NCBI GenBank assembly: GCA_015179125.1
Contig: WHVA01000041.1
Location: 248,001-312,000 of the forward strand
Origin: Gautieria morchelliformis
Taxonomy: Eukaryota > Basidiomycota > Agaricomycetes > Gomphales > Gomphaceae
Direction: 5' to 3'
Length of the DNA stretch: 64,000 nucleotides
The notes under the pieces are model-generated. The model made no database searches. It was not told the origin of the DNA and saw only the letters and a program-made list of their open reading frames with translations. Shown here one piece after another: positions 10,739-21,506 of this stretch. Each line of letters begins with the position of its first letter. The first letter of the stretch is position 1. The position numbers and the translations under genes are program-made.

Positions 10739-11763
10739 ATGCAATTATTCTATTTAAAGTCATCTACATATACAAAGAAACTAATAAAAGAAAGAAGAGA
10801 ATACTTGACTAAAAGAATAGGAACGACACTCACACAGACATCGACATACACAGACGACAGACACATGACATCACAACCAAACAGCTATCTTATCTATAGA
10901 TCAGATGAGATACAGGAACAAAAGCATCGACCACATGCGGCCGATCAGAGACAGCGCGCCTCTCGACTGATGGCATTGGCCATGACGTTGACAGGCGCCA
11001 GGCCACAGGCACCAAGGAGGTGTGGGCACCAAACACCGCAGAGGAGCACAGACTGTGCAGGAGCATCGGATGTCGTGGAATGACTATAGAATGTCATTCC
11101 AAGTACGTGTGTTCAATCAGCTGCCTCATAGAAGAGGCACAGAGACAGCGGCCCCATCACCAAGACTAGCATTTATGCTAGGCAGGAGGGATTTGATTTC
11201 TATCTTTCTATTGAGCTCAATGACACAACCAGCTGACTACTATCTTGACACCATGTAGACAGGGGATTTGTATAATAGGTACAAGACTCTATTCCAAAGC
11301 TTAACACCCCTGACACTATCCCCATCACTCCCATGACTTTATGACTATAAGCAGTCACCCCTTTAGTTATACGTAGTTTTTCAACCCATTAACTCACTAT
11401 CTCAAACACTGGTAGTTATCACTAGTATAGTATAAGTAGCTACCACGAATTTATGAATCAATCATCCAGAATCAACTGTTTCACCCCCTGAAGTCACTGT
11501 AGTCTTGTTTGATAGCTACAGAACTTAAATCTCGATAGTTTTCTCCAAGTCTTTGTTGAGAGTCTACTATTATTGTTTACCCTAAACTACCTCAAAAGCG
11601 AAGCCTTTTGAGACTGTTATCCTCTAGATCGAGACCATTCTTTTGTTGACGCGGTCACATGACCTTCATCCATCAGTACTGGACGCGCCTCGGAAGGCTT
11701 AGTCAGCACACAGGAAAAGGGCAGATATAGTGGTCTCAGCTGCTAAGCAATAGGAATCCTTTG
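10739..11763. other. Unclassified ~1-kb insertion inside Copia-D RT
   Basis: The RT reading breaks after WYKKFTFVIKIL (minus strand, near 11770) and resumes near 10738, with about 1 kb between. The insert has no recognisable gene, no clear terminal repeats and no target duplication I could match. It contains one short palindrome (GGAATGAC ... GTCATTCC, near 11076-11100). It may be a degraded non-autonomous element. Confidence 0.4.
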
Positions 11764-12390
11764 TCAAAAGCATTGATCTAATATTTTAATCACAAAAGTG
11801 AATTTCTTGTACCATGAGTGGCCAGACTGTTTTAGGCCATAGATTGCCTGGTGGAGCTTCAACACATGACCAGTGCCATCATCAAATCCATCTGGCTGGC
11901 ACATATAAATCTCCTCATGGAGATTGGAGTTCAGGTATGCACCCTTCACATCCTTTATTTCGATCACCCATCCGTTCTGGATGCCAACCGCAAGGTTGGC
12001 ATGGAGGGTAGGGTGTCCAGTTTGACAACTGGTGAGGTAACGTCAAAATAGTCCATGCCATGCCACTGCGTGAACCCCTGGGTGACTACCCTCACTTTAC
12101 CAAGCTCAGAGTTGCCCTGGACATTGGCTGTGTATACCCACCGGCAACCCACAACATTCTTCCCAGCCGGCAGTTCAACCAGTTCCCAACATCTGCATGC
12201 TGCTACATTTCAACCTCCATGGCCGCTTTCCAGATTGAGTAGTCCACACGCACAGTGCCTCCACGTAGGACAATGGCTCTGTGACAATTTCAGTTGCTGA
12301 CAGAACATGCTCACCCACATATAAGGTGCAGTAATCAGCAGTGGGCAGCGCCACAATCCTGGCACTGCATTCGGGATCTGCTGTGGCTGG
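11764..12390 (-). pseudogene. Copia-D RT N-terminal part
   Basis: Minus-strand pieces in two frames give the front of a Copia RT: GCRWVYTANVQGNSELGKVR, VTQGFTQWHGMDYFDVTSPV, DVKGAYLNSNLHEEIYMCQP and HQAIYGLKQSGHSWYKK. Frame shifts separate the blocks. The upstream end stops where repeat X (12391) interrupts the element. Confidence 0.82.
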
Positions 12391-13300
12391 TGTCAAGATT
12401 GGATTTGGGTGTTAATATCGCGTATTAATGAACATGGCAAATGCCCAAATGGCTTGTGTGATAAGATATGTAGTTCGGCGAATAATGTAAAGCCAATAAA
12501 GATTATGAAGTAAAGGGGCTACTCGAATGGAGCTTGCCCTGTTATACAGTTGAAGCAAAATAGCTTGTGACACTTGACAATGTAACATGCAAGGTCTCAT
12601 GGAAAGGTTGTCTAGCAGTGACAATCCTTTCGCTGGCAAAGGTACTCATTCGGAGCCATTCACCAATAGCGCAGACAGGAGTTCAAAGACTAAAGTGGTG
12701 AAGGTGAGATATAGAAACTCACCAGTGGTGCTTAAGCTCTACTCTGGTTAAAGGTAGTAGTCTAGAGAAGAGGGCTTAAGATGATGGTCACAGTGTAGTT
12801 GGGTTTTGCACAAGATAGACATATGATAATTGAACTGCAGAATATACATGCAAATATAAACTACTTCTACCGAATGCTCGTATGCTATCAGCAAATAGGA
12901 AAGAGGCCGTTGTGAGTCAGGGTTGGATAGGGGGTGCGCAGTCAGGATACAAATAGATGAACCACATATACAATAGAACTAAGTAGAAGTGCAAACATGA
13001 AACAATGGGCAGAAAAGGGGGCAAAGGTACCTGGGTGAGAAAACACACCTTGAGACCTGTATACATCTCATCCTGTATGGACTCTTGGTCTAACAGGTCG
13101 ATCCTGCACAATCTACTGGTAGGACATTCCACGAATGCATGCCAGCCATAGGAACACCCAAGGGGCTCGAATCAGGAAGGTGATGGGGCAAGTGATGAAC
13201 AATCATACCAGTTAGATGATGTCGATCATGTTTGATGGCATGACTACTGGCGAAGGAATGCAAATAGTGAATGGTCATTGGGCAAATTCAGCAAATGGCA
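12391..13300. repeat. LTR-like repeat X, uninterrupted copy inside Copia-D
   Basis: This 910-bp copy runs from TGTCAAGATTGGAT to a GCAAATTCAGCAAATGGCA end, separating the integrase (right) and RT (left) parts of Copia-D. The flanks (GCTGG and TACAG) are not a matching target duplication, so either the ends are misplaced or the flanks have mutated. It is the reference for reconstructing the split copy at 2534-10069. Confidence 0.65.
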
Positions 13301-15045
13301 TACAGAGTGAACATAGAGATGGAGAGATGAAGGGAAAATGGGGGCAACTTGATAATAAACGGGTCATGACAGCCAGGTTTGGTAGTGCAGGGTCAGGAGG
13401 TGGTGCCTCAGGGGCTGGAGTTGGAGCAGGAGTCGGCAGTGTGGCTGCAGGAACATATGCAGTACTGGGGACGTCATCAAGGTCAGCTTCAGGTGCAGGA
13501 TGCACAGTGTTATTGGTGTCATCAAAGATGACATTCCTGGAGGTCTGGATGTGGCATGAATGTAGGTTATAATACGTCCAAGTCTTCGAGTTTGCAGCAA
13601 CACCAGTAAAAACATGTTGCTCCAACTTCACTTCAAGCTTGGTGCACTGCTGGTCTGGAATTTTAATCCAGCACTTCCTGCCAAACTCAGCCAACCATTC
13701 AATGTTCGGTTTCTTACCAAAGAAAGCATGGTAGGGTGTGATCCCAGTGCCCAGTGCTTTGGTGGGCATGTGTTTCTTAATGTATCATGCATAAGTGACT
13801 GCCTCTGCCCAGAGTACCTTAGGGACATTCTTGGCAAACATCATGGCCTGTGAATGTTCAAGGAGTGTGGAGTTTAGCCTCTCCACAATTCCATTCTGTG
13901 CAGGGGAGTAAGGAGCTGTAAACTACATGATAATTCTCTTCCCTGTGTAGAATGCCTTGAAAGCAGCATTGACATATTCACTGCCACTGTCACTTAGGAG
14001 CCACTTTAACTGATGCCCAGTTTGGGTTTCAACAAGGGTGGCATAGTCCATGAAATGATCAAGGACACCATCCTTGGTGTGGCTGAAATATATCACCAAA
14101 TAACAGCTCTTGGTATCAGTAAAGGAGTAGAAATACCATGCGCATGCTGGCCCCTCTGTATTTGCTGGTCCCCAAATGTCAGAGACGGACAGATCGCCTA
14201 CGTGCGCAGCAGCATCCTCTGCACGTTTGGGGAAGGGGTCCACATGATGCTTACCCTGGATGCAGGCAGCACACTGTGTGACTGGGGCAGGGGTATTGAT
14301 GTCCATGCCAGTGACCAGGTTGCCAGACTTCATCAGTTTGATTGTGCTCAAATTGATGTGGCCAAGGATCCAGTGCTAGTCATCCCATGACTTTGGCTTA
14401 GCCAAAGCAGCAAAGTCCATCTGAGTAGCAGGCTGGACCCAGACACACGTGAGATAGATACACCCCACCTTGCAGCCTTCCGCAAACACTCTTCCAGTGC
14501 AGGAACGAAATTTCACACCATCACCGGTGAACAGGACGACATGGTCCAGATCCATAAGGTGTCCAACACTCAGGATGTTGCTTGGTGCATCAGGCACATG
14601 CTTGACATCCATGAGTTTGACTGTGAAAGTGCGATTGCCAGCATGGAAGTCTACTTGGACAACACCATGCCCTAGGGTCTGTAATGAGCTTGTGGCCATG
14701 ATTCTGTCAATCTCAGCAGTCTCCACTGTGAATTCTGTGAAGTGATCCCTATTTCAACCTATGTGTGTTGCCGATCCTGTGTCCACCAGCCAGTCAGACA
14801 CAGATATATTGGTGCGGTAAGTGAGGTCTTCCTGCACCAGATGGATGGATTCTATAGCAGCAAATGTGAATTCATCAGCAGCAGAGTTATCTTCTGTAGC
14901 CTGCTGAGCAGAACTGGTAGTAGCCTTATCCCCTTTCCACCATTTAGGGGCTTGCCCTGTTAAGTTTTCAGAGAGGACCTCAAGAGTCAACAAAGAGTGA
15001 TTTTGCATTTGTCTGAGCTCTGTCAAACACGTAAGGAAATCTAAT
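13301..15045 (-). pseudogene. Copia-D gag C-term, protease and integrase remnant
   Basis: Minus-strand blocks in order are a gag end (LSENLTGQAPKWW), protease DWLVDTGSATHIG, a linker (VKHVPDAPSNILSVGHLM), pre-integrase CAACIQGKHH, and integrase Asp residues in SVSDIWGP and LLSDSGSEYVN. After a further frame break come GITPYHAFFGKKPNIEWL and RNVIFDDTNNTV. The blocks are in different frames, so it is dead. At 15045/15046 it meets Copia-B, and the upstream gag is missing. Confidence 0.85.
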
Positions 15046-17746
15046 TTCCGACAATATTTGCCCCAGGAGGTGGTTTAACCACTTCCCATACACCTTTCTT
15101 GAGCAGCACCTTGTACTCTTTATCCATTGATGCTTTCCACATAGGATCATTTAATGCTTCATCTGCATTGCTAGGCTCGGTCTGATTCAAATCCGGCAGC
15201 ACCTTATCTTTGTTTTGATCAGAGGTCGAAAGTGTACTGATGGCAAGGCTATAATCACTGATGCCGTCAGTTTCAGAGGATAAATCTTGTTCGAATAATT
15301 TGTCTTGATGGTCCTCAATGTCCTCGTAAGCTAGTGTAGTGATGTCTGCACCAGCATGTCTCTTAGCTTGAGATCTTGTTATGGGACCACTTGGGGCTGG
15401 CTGCTCCTGCTGCTGACAGATCCTCTCACTTCTCCTTATTGGAGCAACTTCTTTAGGTCTGACATCAACAGTCTGACTGGGTTGCAGCTCTTCAAGATGT
15501 TCCTCTGGGTCATTATAGTCAATTTCCTCGATCTTTGCCTCCTCACTGACTAAGTGACTAGGCATAGGTGCTGGCGCCGAAATGGCCTGTATCACTTTTC
15601 TGGATGTAGGTAGCTGTGACTCTTCAATAGAAATGATTGGAGCTTTGCCCCCCTTCATCTCTGAGTCAAATATAACATTCCGCTCAACAGAAACCTTCTG
15701 AGAGTCAGGCCAATAGATGCAGTGACCATGGCTCTGTCCAGAGATTCCTATCCACCGAGCTCTTTTGGCACAGGCTGCTAGTTTGTTTCCTTCCTTAACT
15801 TTAACGTAGACTTCAATTCCCCACACGCGTATGTCCTTCAATTTCAGTTTTTCATGATGGATCATTTCAAAAGGGGTTTTGTCTGGCAAAGCTCTTGTGT
15901 GCATCCTATTCCTAAGATAATTGGCGTGCAAAATTGCATGACCCCATAAAGTCTTAGGAAGACTTGAGTCCAATAGCATGGCATGAGCTCTTTCAACTAG
16001 AGTTCGGTTTAAACGTTCAGCAACACCATTTGACTCTGGGGTGTCGTGTACGGTTAACTGATGCTTCGTGCCTTGCTTGGCTAAATGCTGTTCGAATTCT
16101 GAGCTTGTGTATTTGCCCCCTCTGTCATAAACGAGTGCTTTGATGTGCACGTTCCTCTGTCGAAGCATCAAGGCATTGTAGAGTTTGTACTTTGAAAATG
16201 CTTCCGATTTGTTTGCCATCAAATAGACAACCGATTCCCTTGAATAGTCGTCGATGAAAGGCACATAATATGATTTCTTGTCAATTGTGGAGTGTCTCGC
16301 AGGTCCACAGACATCAGAATAAATTCTGTTGTCGAATTTTGATGGTTGGCTTCTGGGTTCCTGAGGAAGATATTTACGTGCAATCTTCGCTTGAATGCAT
16401 GCATCGCAAACAACCTTGTCACCTTTTGAGCTCAATTAAATGCCTAATATCATGCCACGGTTGAGCAAATGCTGTAGGGACTTTTGTGAAATATGCCCCA
16501 TTTTTTGATGTATCTCCATGGCTGATGCGCATATATGTGCTTCGGCACTTGTGTGTTGTAAGTCAAATTGATATAAGCCATTCAGCTTCGGTGATTGCAT
16601 CAATATCCTGCCTTTACGATTGGATATTGTGCATTTCTGATCAGCTATTTGTGTTTTATAGCCTGCATCATCACACCGGCCGATCAAGATCAGGGTAACA
16701 GCCATTTTGGGTGCGTAAAACGTATCCTTCAATGTGATCTTCACAGTCTTATCTCCAATTATATTAGATAGCACGAGTGAGCCTGAACCGAAGGCATCAA
16801 AAGTGCCTTTGTTGGCTGCACGAATTGTGCGAGGTTGTGAGAATGGACTGTAATCCCTCAGTAAATTCTTGTGAGGGGTCATATGTGTGGTTGTTACAGT
16901 GTCGAGGATTACTACTGTCTCTGAGGATAAACTACTCAAATTTGAGCAGTCGAAATTAGCGAAAGCAGCTGAGCTTTCACTCTCATCTTCCTCAGAAGAC
17001 ACTTCTTCGGCAACATTCGCCTTGGCTTTTCCCTTCGTCTTTTTGGCTTTAGCTTTCTTTTTCTGACGTGGCCCCTGGCCTTCTTTACCACCTCCTTTAG
17101 CCCAGCAACTCTCGATAGCATGTCCAGGCTTGTGGCAATTAGTGCATGTAGGCACCTTCGGATCTTTCCGGCCCTTCTGCCCTTTCATAGATGAACCAAT
17201 AAATGCGTGCTCTTCTTGTGAAATATTAAGGGTCTTTCTCCTGTCATATTGAGCCTTTAGTACTCTGATAATATCATCAGGCACTAAGGGCATTCCACAT
17301 TCTTCGAGCGACGTGGTAAGGGCATTCATAACTGCCTCATAGGAGGGTGGAGGTGATGCAAGGATCTTGGGGTTTTTGGTCATCTCATTGACCAATGCAT
17401 CCCAGACTTCTTTTGCTGTATTCCTCTTCTGTAGCATCAGAGCTAGTGACTCTGACACTGAGACGATTATTTGAGTTTTTGCCTGTCCTTCTCTGGCAAG
17501 ATACTTCTCCAGCTTCTCCTCAGCCTTCTCTATCTGAGTTTCCTCAGCTTCTGTAAGAATATGGCCTGGGGGAATGCCTGGAGGATCAGGGGGTCGAATG
17601 GCTCTCCCTTCTATATGCCTGAGTAGATTTTTGGACTCAAAATAACTTGTGAGAGTAGCTCACCACAGAGGCCAATTACTTCCATCTGTTGCAAGCTTCT
17701 CCACACCCAAAAGCTTCTGCGAAGTGTCTGCGGGGCCCATAACCCT
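15046..17746 (-). pseudogene. Copia-B gag-protease-integrase, truncated before RT
   Basis: This is a close relative of Copia-A read on the minus strand. Gag has a TGA at 17660-17662 where Copia-A has CGA, and about 50 codons are deleted relative to Copia-A (KNPKILASPPPSY joins sequences far apart in the other copy). The zinc knuckle (CTNCHKPGHAIESC) is intact, but the protease motif reads LDTVTT where Copia-A has LDTGTT. A TAA at 16436-16438 replaces GAA. The integrase continues (CDACIQAK, SDVCGPARHST, VYDRGGKY, GVAERLNRTL). The reading ends at GANIVG just before RT, where the copy is cut at 15046. Confidence 0.9.
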
Positions 17747-18232
17747 TGTTAGCAACTCGGGTTATGGCAGGGAAGGTTCGGTAGAGCTCTTAGAAAGCTA
17801 GAATCAAATTCACTCTCTCAGTGAATTTATTGTCACTGTTATATTAATACAATACCTAGAATCAAATTCACTACATGATTTTCAGTCAACATGCTATGAA
17901 AATATGAAGAATACTACTCGCCTCTTTCAGTGAATTTATTGTCACTGAGAGAGGAGCACTATCCTGTCTCAGAAGGCATATACGTGCACCCGGCCTTTTA
18001 GCGCCCAAGAGCTCGTGCGTCGAAGTCATTTCAAACTCCGCTGGGTGCAGCCGCTTGTGAAAAAGAGATAACAAAATGAAATGGAGAGGTAGAGAGTGAC
18101 TGGAAAATTTCGAAAATAATCAGAGAAGTGGATGCATGGTACAAGAACAACATGAGAAGAGATTGGAACACCATACAATAAATCGAATATATTATGCTTG
18201 ATTTTGGTGCAGGAGCATAAATGCACCCAACA
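17747..18232 (-). repeat. 5' LTR of Copia-B
   Basis: The 486-bp LTR reads, on the minus strand, TGTTGGGTGCATTTATG to TTGCTAACA, the same family as 24376-24862, 29119-29606 and 44338-44825. It is followed by the primer-binding-like AGGGTTATGGGCCCCGC and the gag start. Only this LTR is present because the 3' half of the element is missing. Confidence 0.92.
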
Positions 18233-18578
18233 AACCCCTCTAGAGTCTCTATAGTATCGAATATGGCGGAAAAGATTGGTGGACCTGATGTAGCCACCGT
18301 AACGTCAATGGCAGCAGACCTGGTAGAAGATGGACTACAACAGATATGCACTCAACTTCGGGAATACACAACAGACATCTGTCGTTCCGCAGACGAAACA
18401 CCACTGCCACCTATGAGGTCCATTAATCATACCATACCGATAATAGATGAATCAAAGACTTACAATTGGAGACCATCGTGATGCCCTGAAGCAGTAAAAA
18501 ACCTATGGCGAGCAAAACACGACAACTATCTGAAAACGGGTTGTTGGTGCTTCAGGCCTGGATGCAACGCAGTCCCTA
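18233..18578 (+). pseudogene. Gypsy-II pol, pre-RT segment
   Basis: The frame (ATG near 18263) gives SINHTIPIIDESKTYNWRPS, a TGA stop, then CPEAVKNLWRAKHDNYLKTG and CNAVP. This is the conserved lead-in to basidiomycete Gypsy RT, where Arg normally follows WRPS, so the stop looks like CGA to TGA. The reading breaks at CCTA, where the pogo element begins, and resumes at 21507 with TATGCTGATAGT. The left end is cut by the Copia-B LTR. Confidence 0.82.
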
Positions 18579-21506
18579 CAGTTTTCCACCGTCATTTGAA
18601 ACAGCAAAAATGGATTTATCATTCATTGTCCCATGTGCTGTCCTAAATTCTTCAAAAAATCGGAGTATATTATAGCACCATATTTTACTGCTGCCTATAG
18701 GTCTAATCTATCAAATAATACTGAGGAATGTAATAAATGTGAGCCCCAGTCATGAAGGGACTCGGAGCTCGAAACGGGTATCTGAAACACCCGTGGGAAA
18801 TCACTCATCCTCACTCTCGTCACTCTCTGAGCCGCTACTCTCGTCCTCTGGATCAACGGCGGTCATTTTGGGGGCGCGCTTCTTCACATAAAGCTTTGGA
18901 GGGGCCGGGATCTTGGTGGGTCGCTTTGGTTTAAGCCATCTGGGTCGCCGCCGCTCACTTTTCGCCAGTTCGCTCTCTCTTTGCCAGGCCAGCAACTCGC
19001 CCGCATAAGCTGCTAGTCTGATGCGATTCTCCTCTGCAATTTTGGCTGCTTCCTCCTCCCAGTCCTTCTTCGCCTTGACCTGCTCCTTCCGTGCCACTTT
19101 CCTCACTTCTTTATCAATCTTCTCTGCCTCTTTAGCTTCTTCCTGGTCCTTCACGGCGCTGCGAAATCTAGGATCGGTGAGGAGCCGTGGTAAGCCATCC
19201 CCCATCAGCTTCTCTTTTTTCTTACTTTTGCTTTTCTCTTCTTTTTTGTACAGGTGGTCCCTAAGCCTATTTACGTGTATCCCGGCCAACACAAGTTGGG
19301 TGCGTTCGGTGAGAAGGCGCTCCTTCATCACGTCAAGTTCATACTGAGTGTCAGCCAGCTTCATCTGCAATACTGCTGACTGTTCTGTGTCGGGTTCCCA
19401 GGTAAGCATCTCTGACGCATCTGTTGGTGCTTCGATGGCTGAGAACGGTGCCATTGGAACCTCCAAAGCAGAGTGGATCGGGGATGAGCTCGTCAAGAAA
19501 GATGTTGCTTCATGTGCCTCAAGCACTTCGTTCATCTCCGCCTCAGCCAGGAGCCTTTGATCAATGTGGAGGGTGCGTGTCTTCATTGGAGTATACAAAA
19601 CCGGCACCTTAGGGACTGATTGTGAGGACTCCGAAGCCAGGACCGCTCGAATGGAAGGTCCTTCCACCATCGCTCGAACAGGGGATGGGATGGTAGGAAG
19701 TGGGAGTGGAGCCTTTGTCGACGTCTCCTTACTAGGGTCCAGCTGTTCAGGTGAGATGGCATCAGGATTGAATGGATAAATGCCTGTCTTTGAAAATGCA
19801 CTCTTGACTGTGCTTGGAACGAATGTCCGCTTCCACACAGCTGCGAGAGGGCTGAGAAAATTAGATTTCGTGACCTTCTCTCCTGTCCTCCGTTCAAAAT
19901 GAAGGGTCTCTTGAGCCCAATAAGTCTTGAACGCTCCAAAGCAAGCAACATCGAGACCCTGCAAGATGTGCGTTGTGTGTGCGGGATAGCAAATGAGTGA
20001 GATCTTGTTAGCGATGGCATAATCGAGCACTTCGAGTTTGTAGTGAGAGACATGTCCATCCACGAGAAGGAGGCGAGGCTTTCCGCATGCCTTTGCTCTA
20101 GTCTCATCATCGAATCGTTGGATCCAGAGAAGTCCCAGCTCGCCGTCCATCCAGCCCTTGAGAGAGTAACCAATGTTGAAGACATTGTCGGCATACGTTC
20201 AACTAAAACAATATGTGACTCACGAAGCCTCAGTAGGGTTCTCCTGTAACTACTTCACTTGATAGTGCTTCCCTTTGAATATCACGATCGGTCTCAACAC
20301 GCTGCCATCTGCGCAAATTGTCGCAATGACCGTTGTATTTTCACGATTAGTCTCTCGCTTCTGATGCTGGATCTTCTTCCCCTTGCCACCTATTACTCTC
20401 TCCTTCTGTGCAACTCCCGACATCAATCCACTCTCATCTCCTCCATATATGTTTTGTGGTTCAAACCCACCACAATTATCATTCTCCTGCCACAGGACAT
20501 CATAAAACATCTTGATATTGAAGGGATTAGCTGCCTGGCCATGAACTGACTCAAGCGGCCGTGACCAATAGGCAGAAAGGCGATCAGCATGCCTCTCATG
20601 AATGAAACAATGCGCCCAATTCACCCCGACGCCAGGGTGGTCTGGGTTTGCTGCTTGTAGGATCTTGTCCGCAATCTCTCGAATCCTCCGAAGGTTCAGT
20701 GGGAAGCCTCTGTTGGCAACTTCAATGGCATAAGCGACAACCACGTCTTCCTGCTCGCGTGTGAGGTGTGCGCTTGTCTCAAAACTGGCATCCTTTGATG
20801 CTCGCGTCAACTCTTGCTCGCACCGTCGCACTGTGTTATCATCAACATGAATGTGCATCCTGGTTTTAAGGAAATATTGTTGCTCAGCAAGTTCAGCAGC
20901 CTGTCGGTAGCCAAATCGCTTTCGAGCCTCATAATGAGATGCATTTGACGCGTCACTTTGAGCCTGATGCGCTCTGTAAATCGCAACGGCTGCAACAACG
21001 AGTTCCTCTCGGTTCCTGCTTTTCTCACGAGATTTGACCTCATTTGACTTTGCCCGTCCTGGCATGGATGTTGGGACTGGCAGGGACTGGCAGCAGAAGC
21101 GTGTGTAGGCTTCAACAAGGTGCAGTGAGAGCGCTGGGGGATGGGGGAGGAACGGCTGATGCACCGAACCCCCACCAGTTCTGCAGCAAATCATTGTTTC
21201 TCTCACATGTCCTATGTAAAATTTCTCTTTATGGACCAAACTTTGGGATAGAACTGTATTTGTACTCAAATGGTCTGATTTGGTGCTGATACAAGCTCAA
21301 TACCGCAAAAAGCCACTTTTCTGCGCAACATCATCCCACAACTCTACCAATTTTGGTCCGTTTCTTTAGCTCCTTTAAGGGGACATGTTTTTCACATTTA
21401 TCTGGAGATTTTATATTAGGGGAGTATTCAGATCCCACTGGACCCAGCTCGGGAAATTGAGGTTGTCTCAGATGGCGGTGCTGTATCAGATGACGGTGGA
21501 AAACTG
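18579..21506 (-). mobile_element. pogo/Tigger-type DNA transposon, complete ends
   Basis: The left end is CAGTTTTCCACCGTCATTTG and the right end, read inward, is CAGTTTTCCACCGTCATCTG: terminal inverted repeats with 17 identical bases at the start. The element is flanked by the dinucleotide TA (18577-18578 and 21507-21508), the known target duplication of pogo/Tc1 elements. Length is 2928 bp. It interrupts Gypsy-II RT between NAVP and MLIVMKK. It carries one transposase gene on the minus strand, with about 220 bp and 440 bp of non-coding ends. Confidence 0.93.
18801..21065 (-). CDS. pogo-like DDE transposase, interrupted once
   Basis: Chosen start is MPGRAKSNEVKSREK at 21065. The order is an N-terminal helix-turn-helix region, a CENP-B-like HTH (WAHCFIHERHADRLSAYWSR), and a DDE_1 core with three acidic positions: GGDESGLMSG, LLLVDGHVSH and LQGLDVACFG. 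A C-terminal region of about 250 residues follows, Lys/Glu-rich and probably coiled-coil, ending in an acidic Ser/Asp/Glu tail. Between 20252 and about 20160 the frame breaks: TAG at 20250-20252 replaces a likely Trp, and a possible short intron (gtgagt...ttttag) follows. Restoring the frame by splicing alone did not work, so this copy is probably inactive although all three catalytic Asp remain. Confidence 0.88.
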
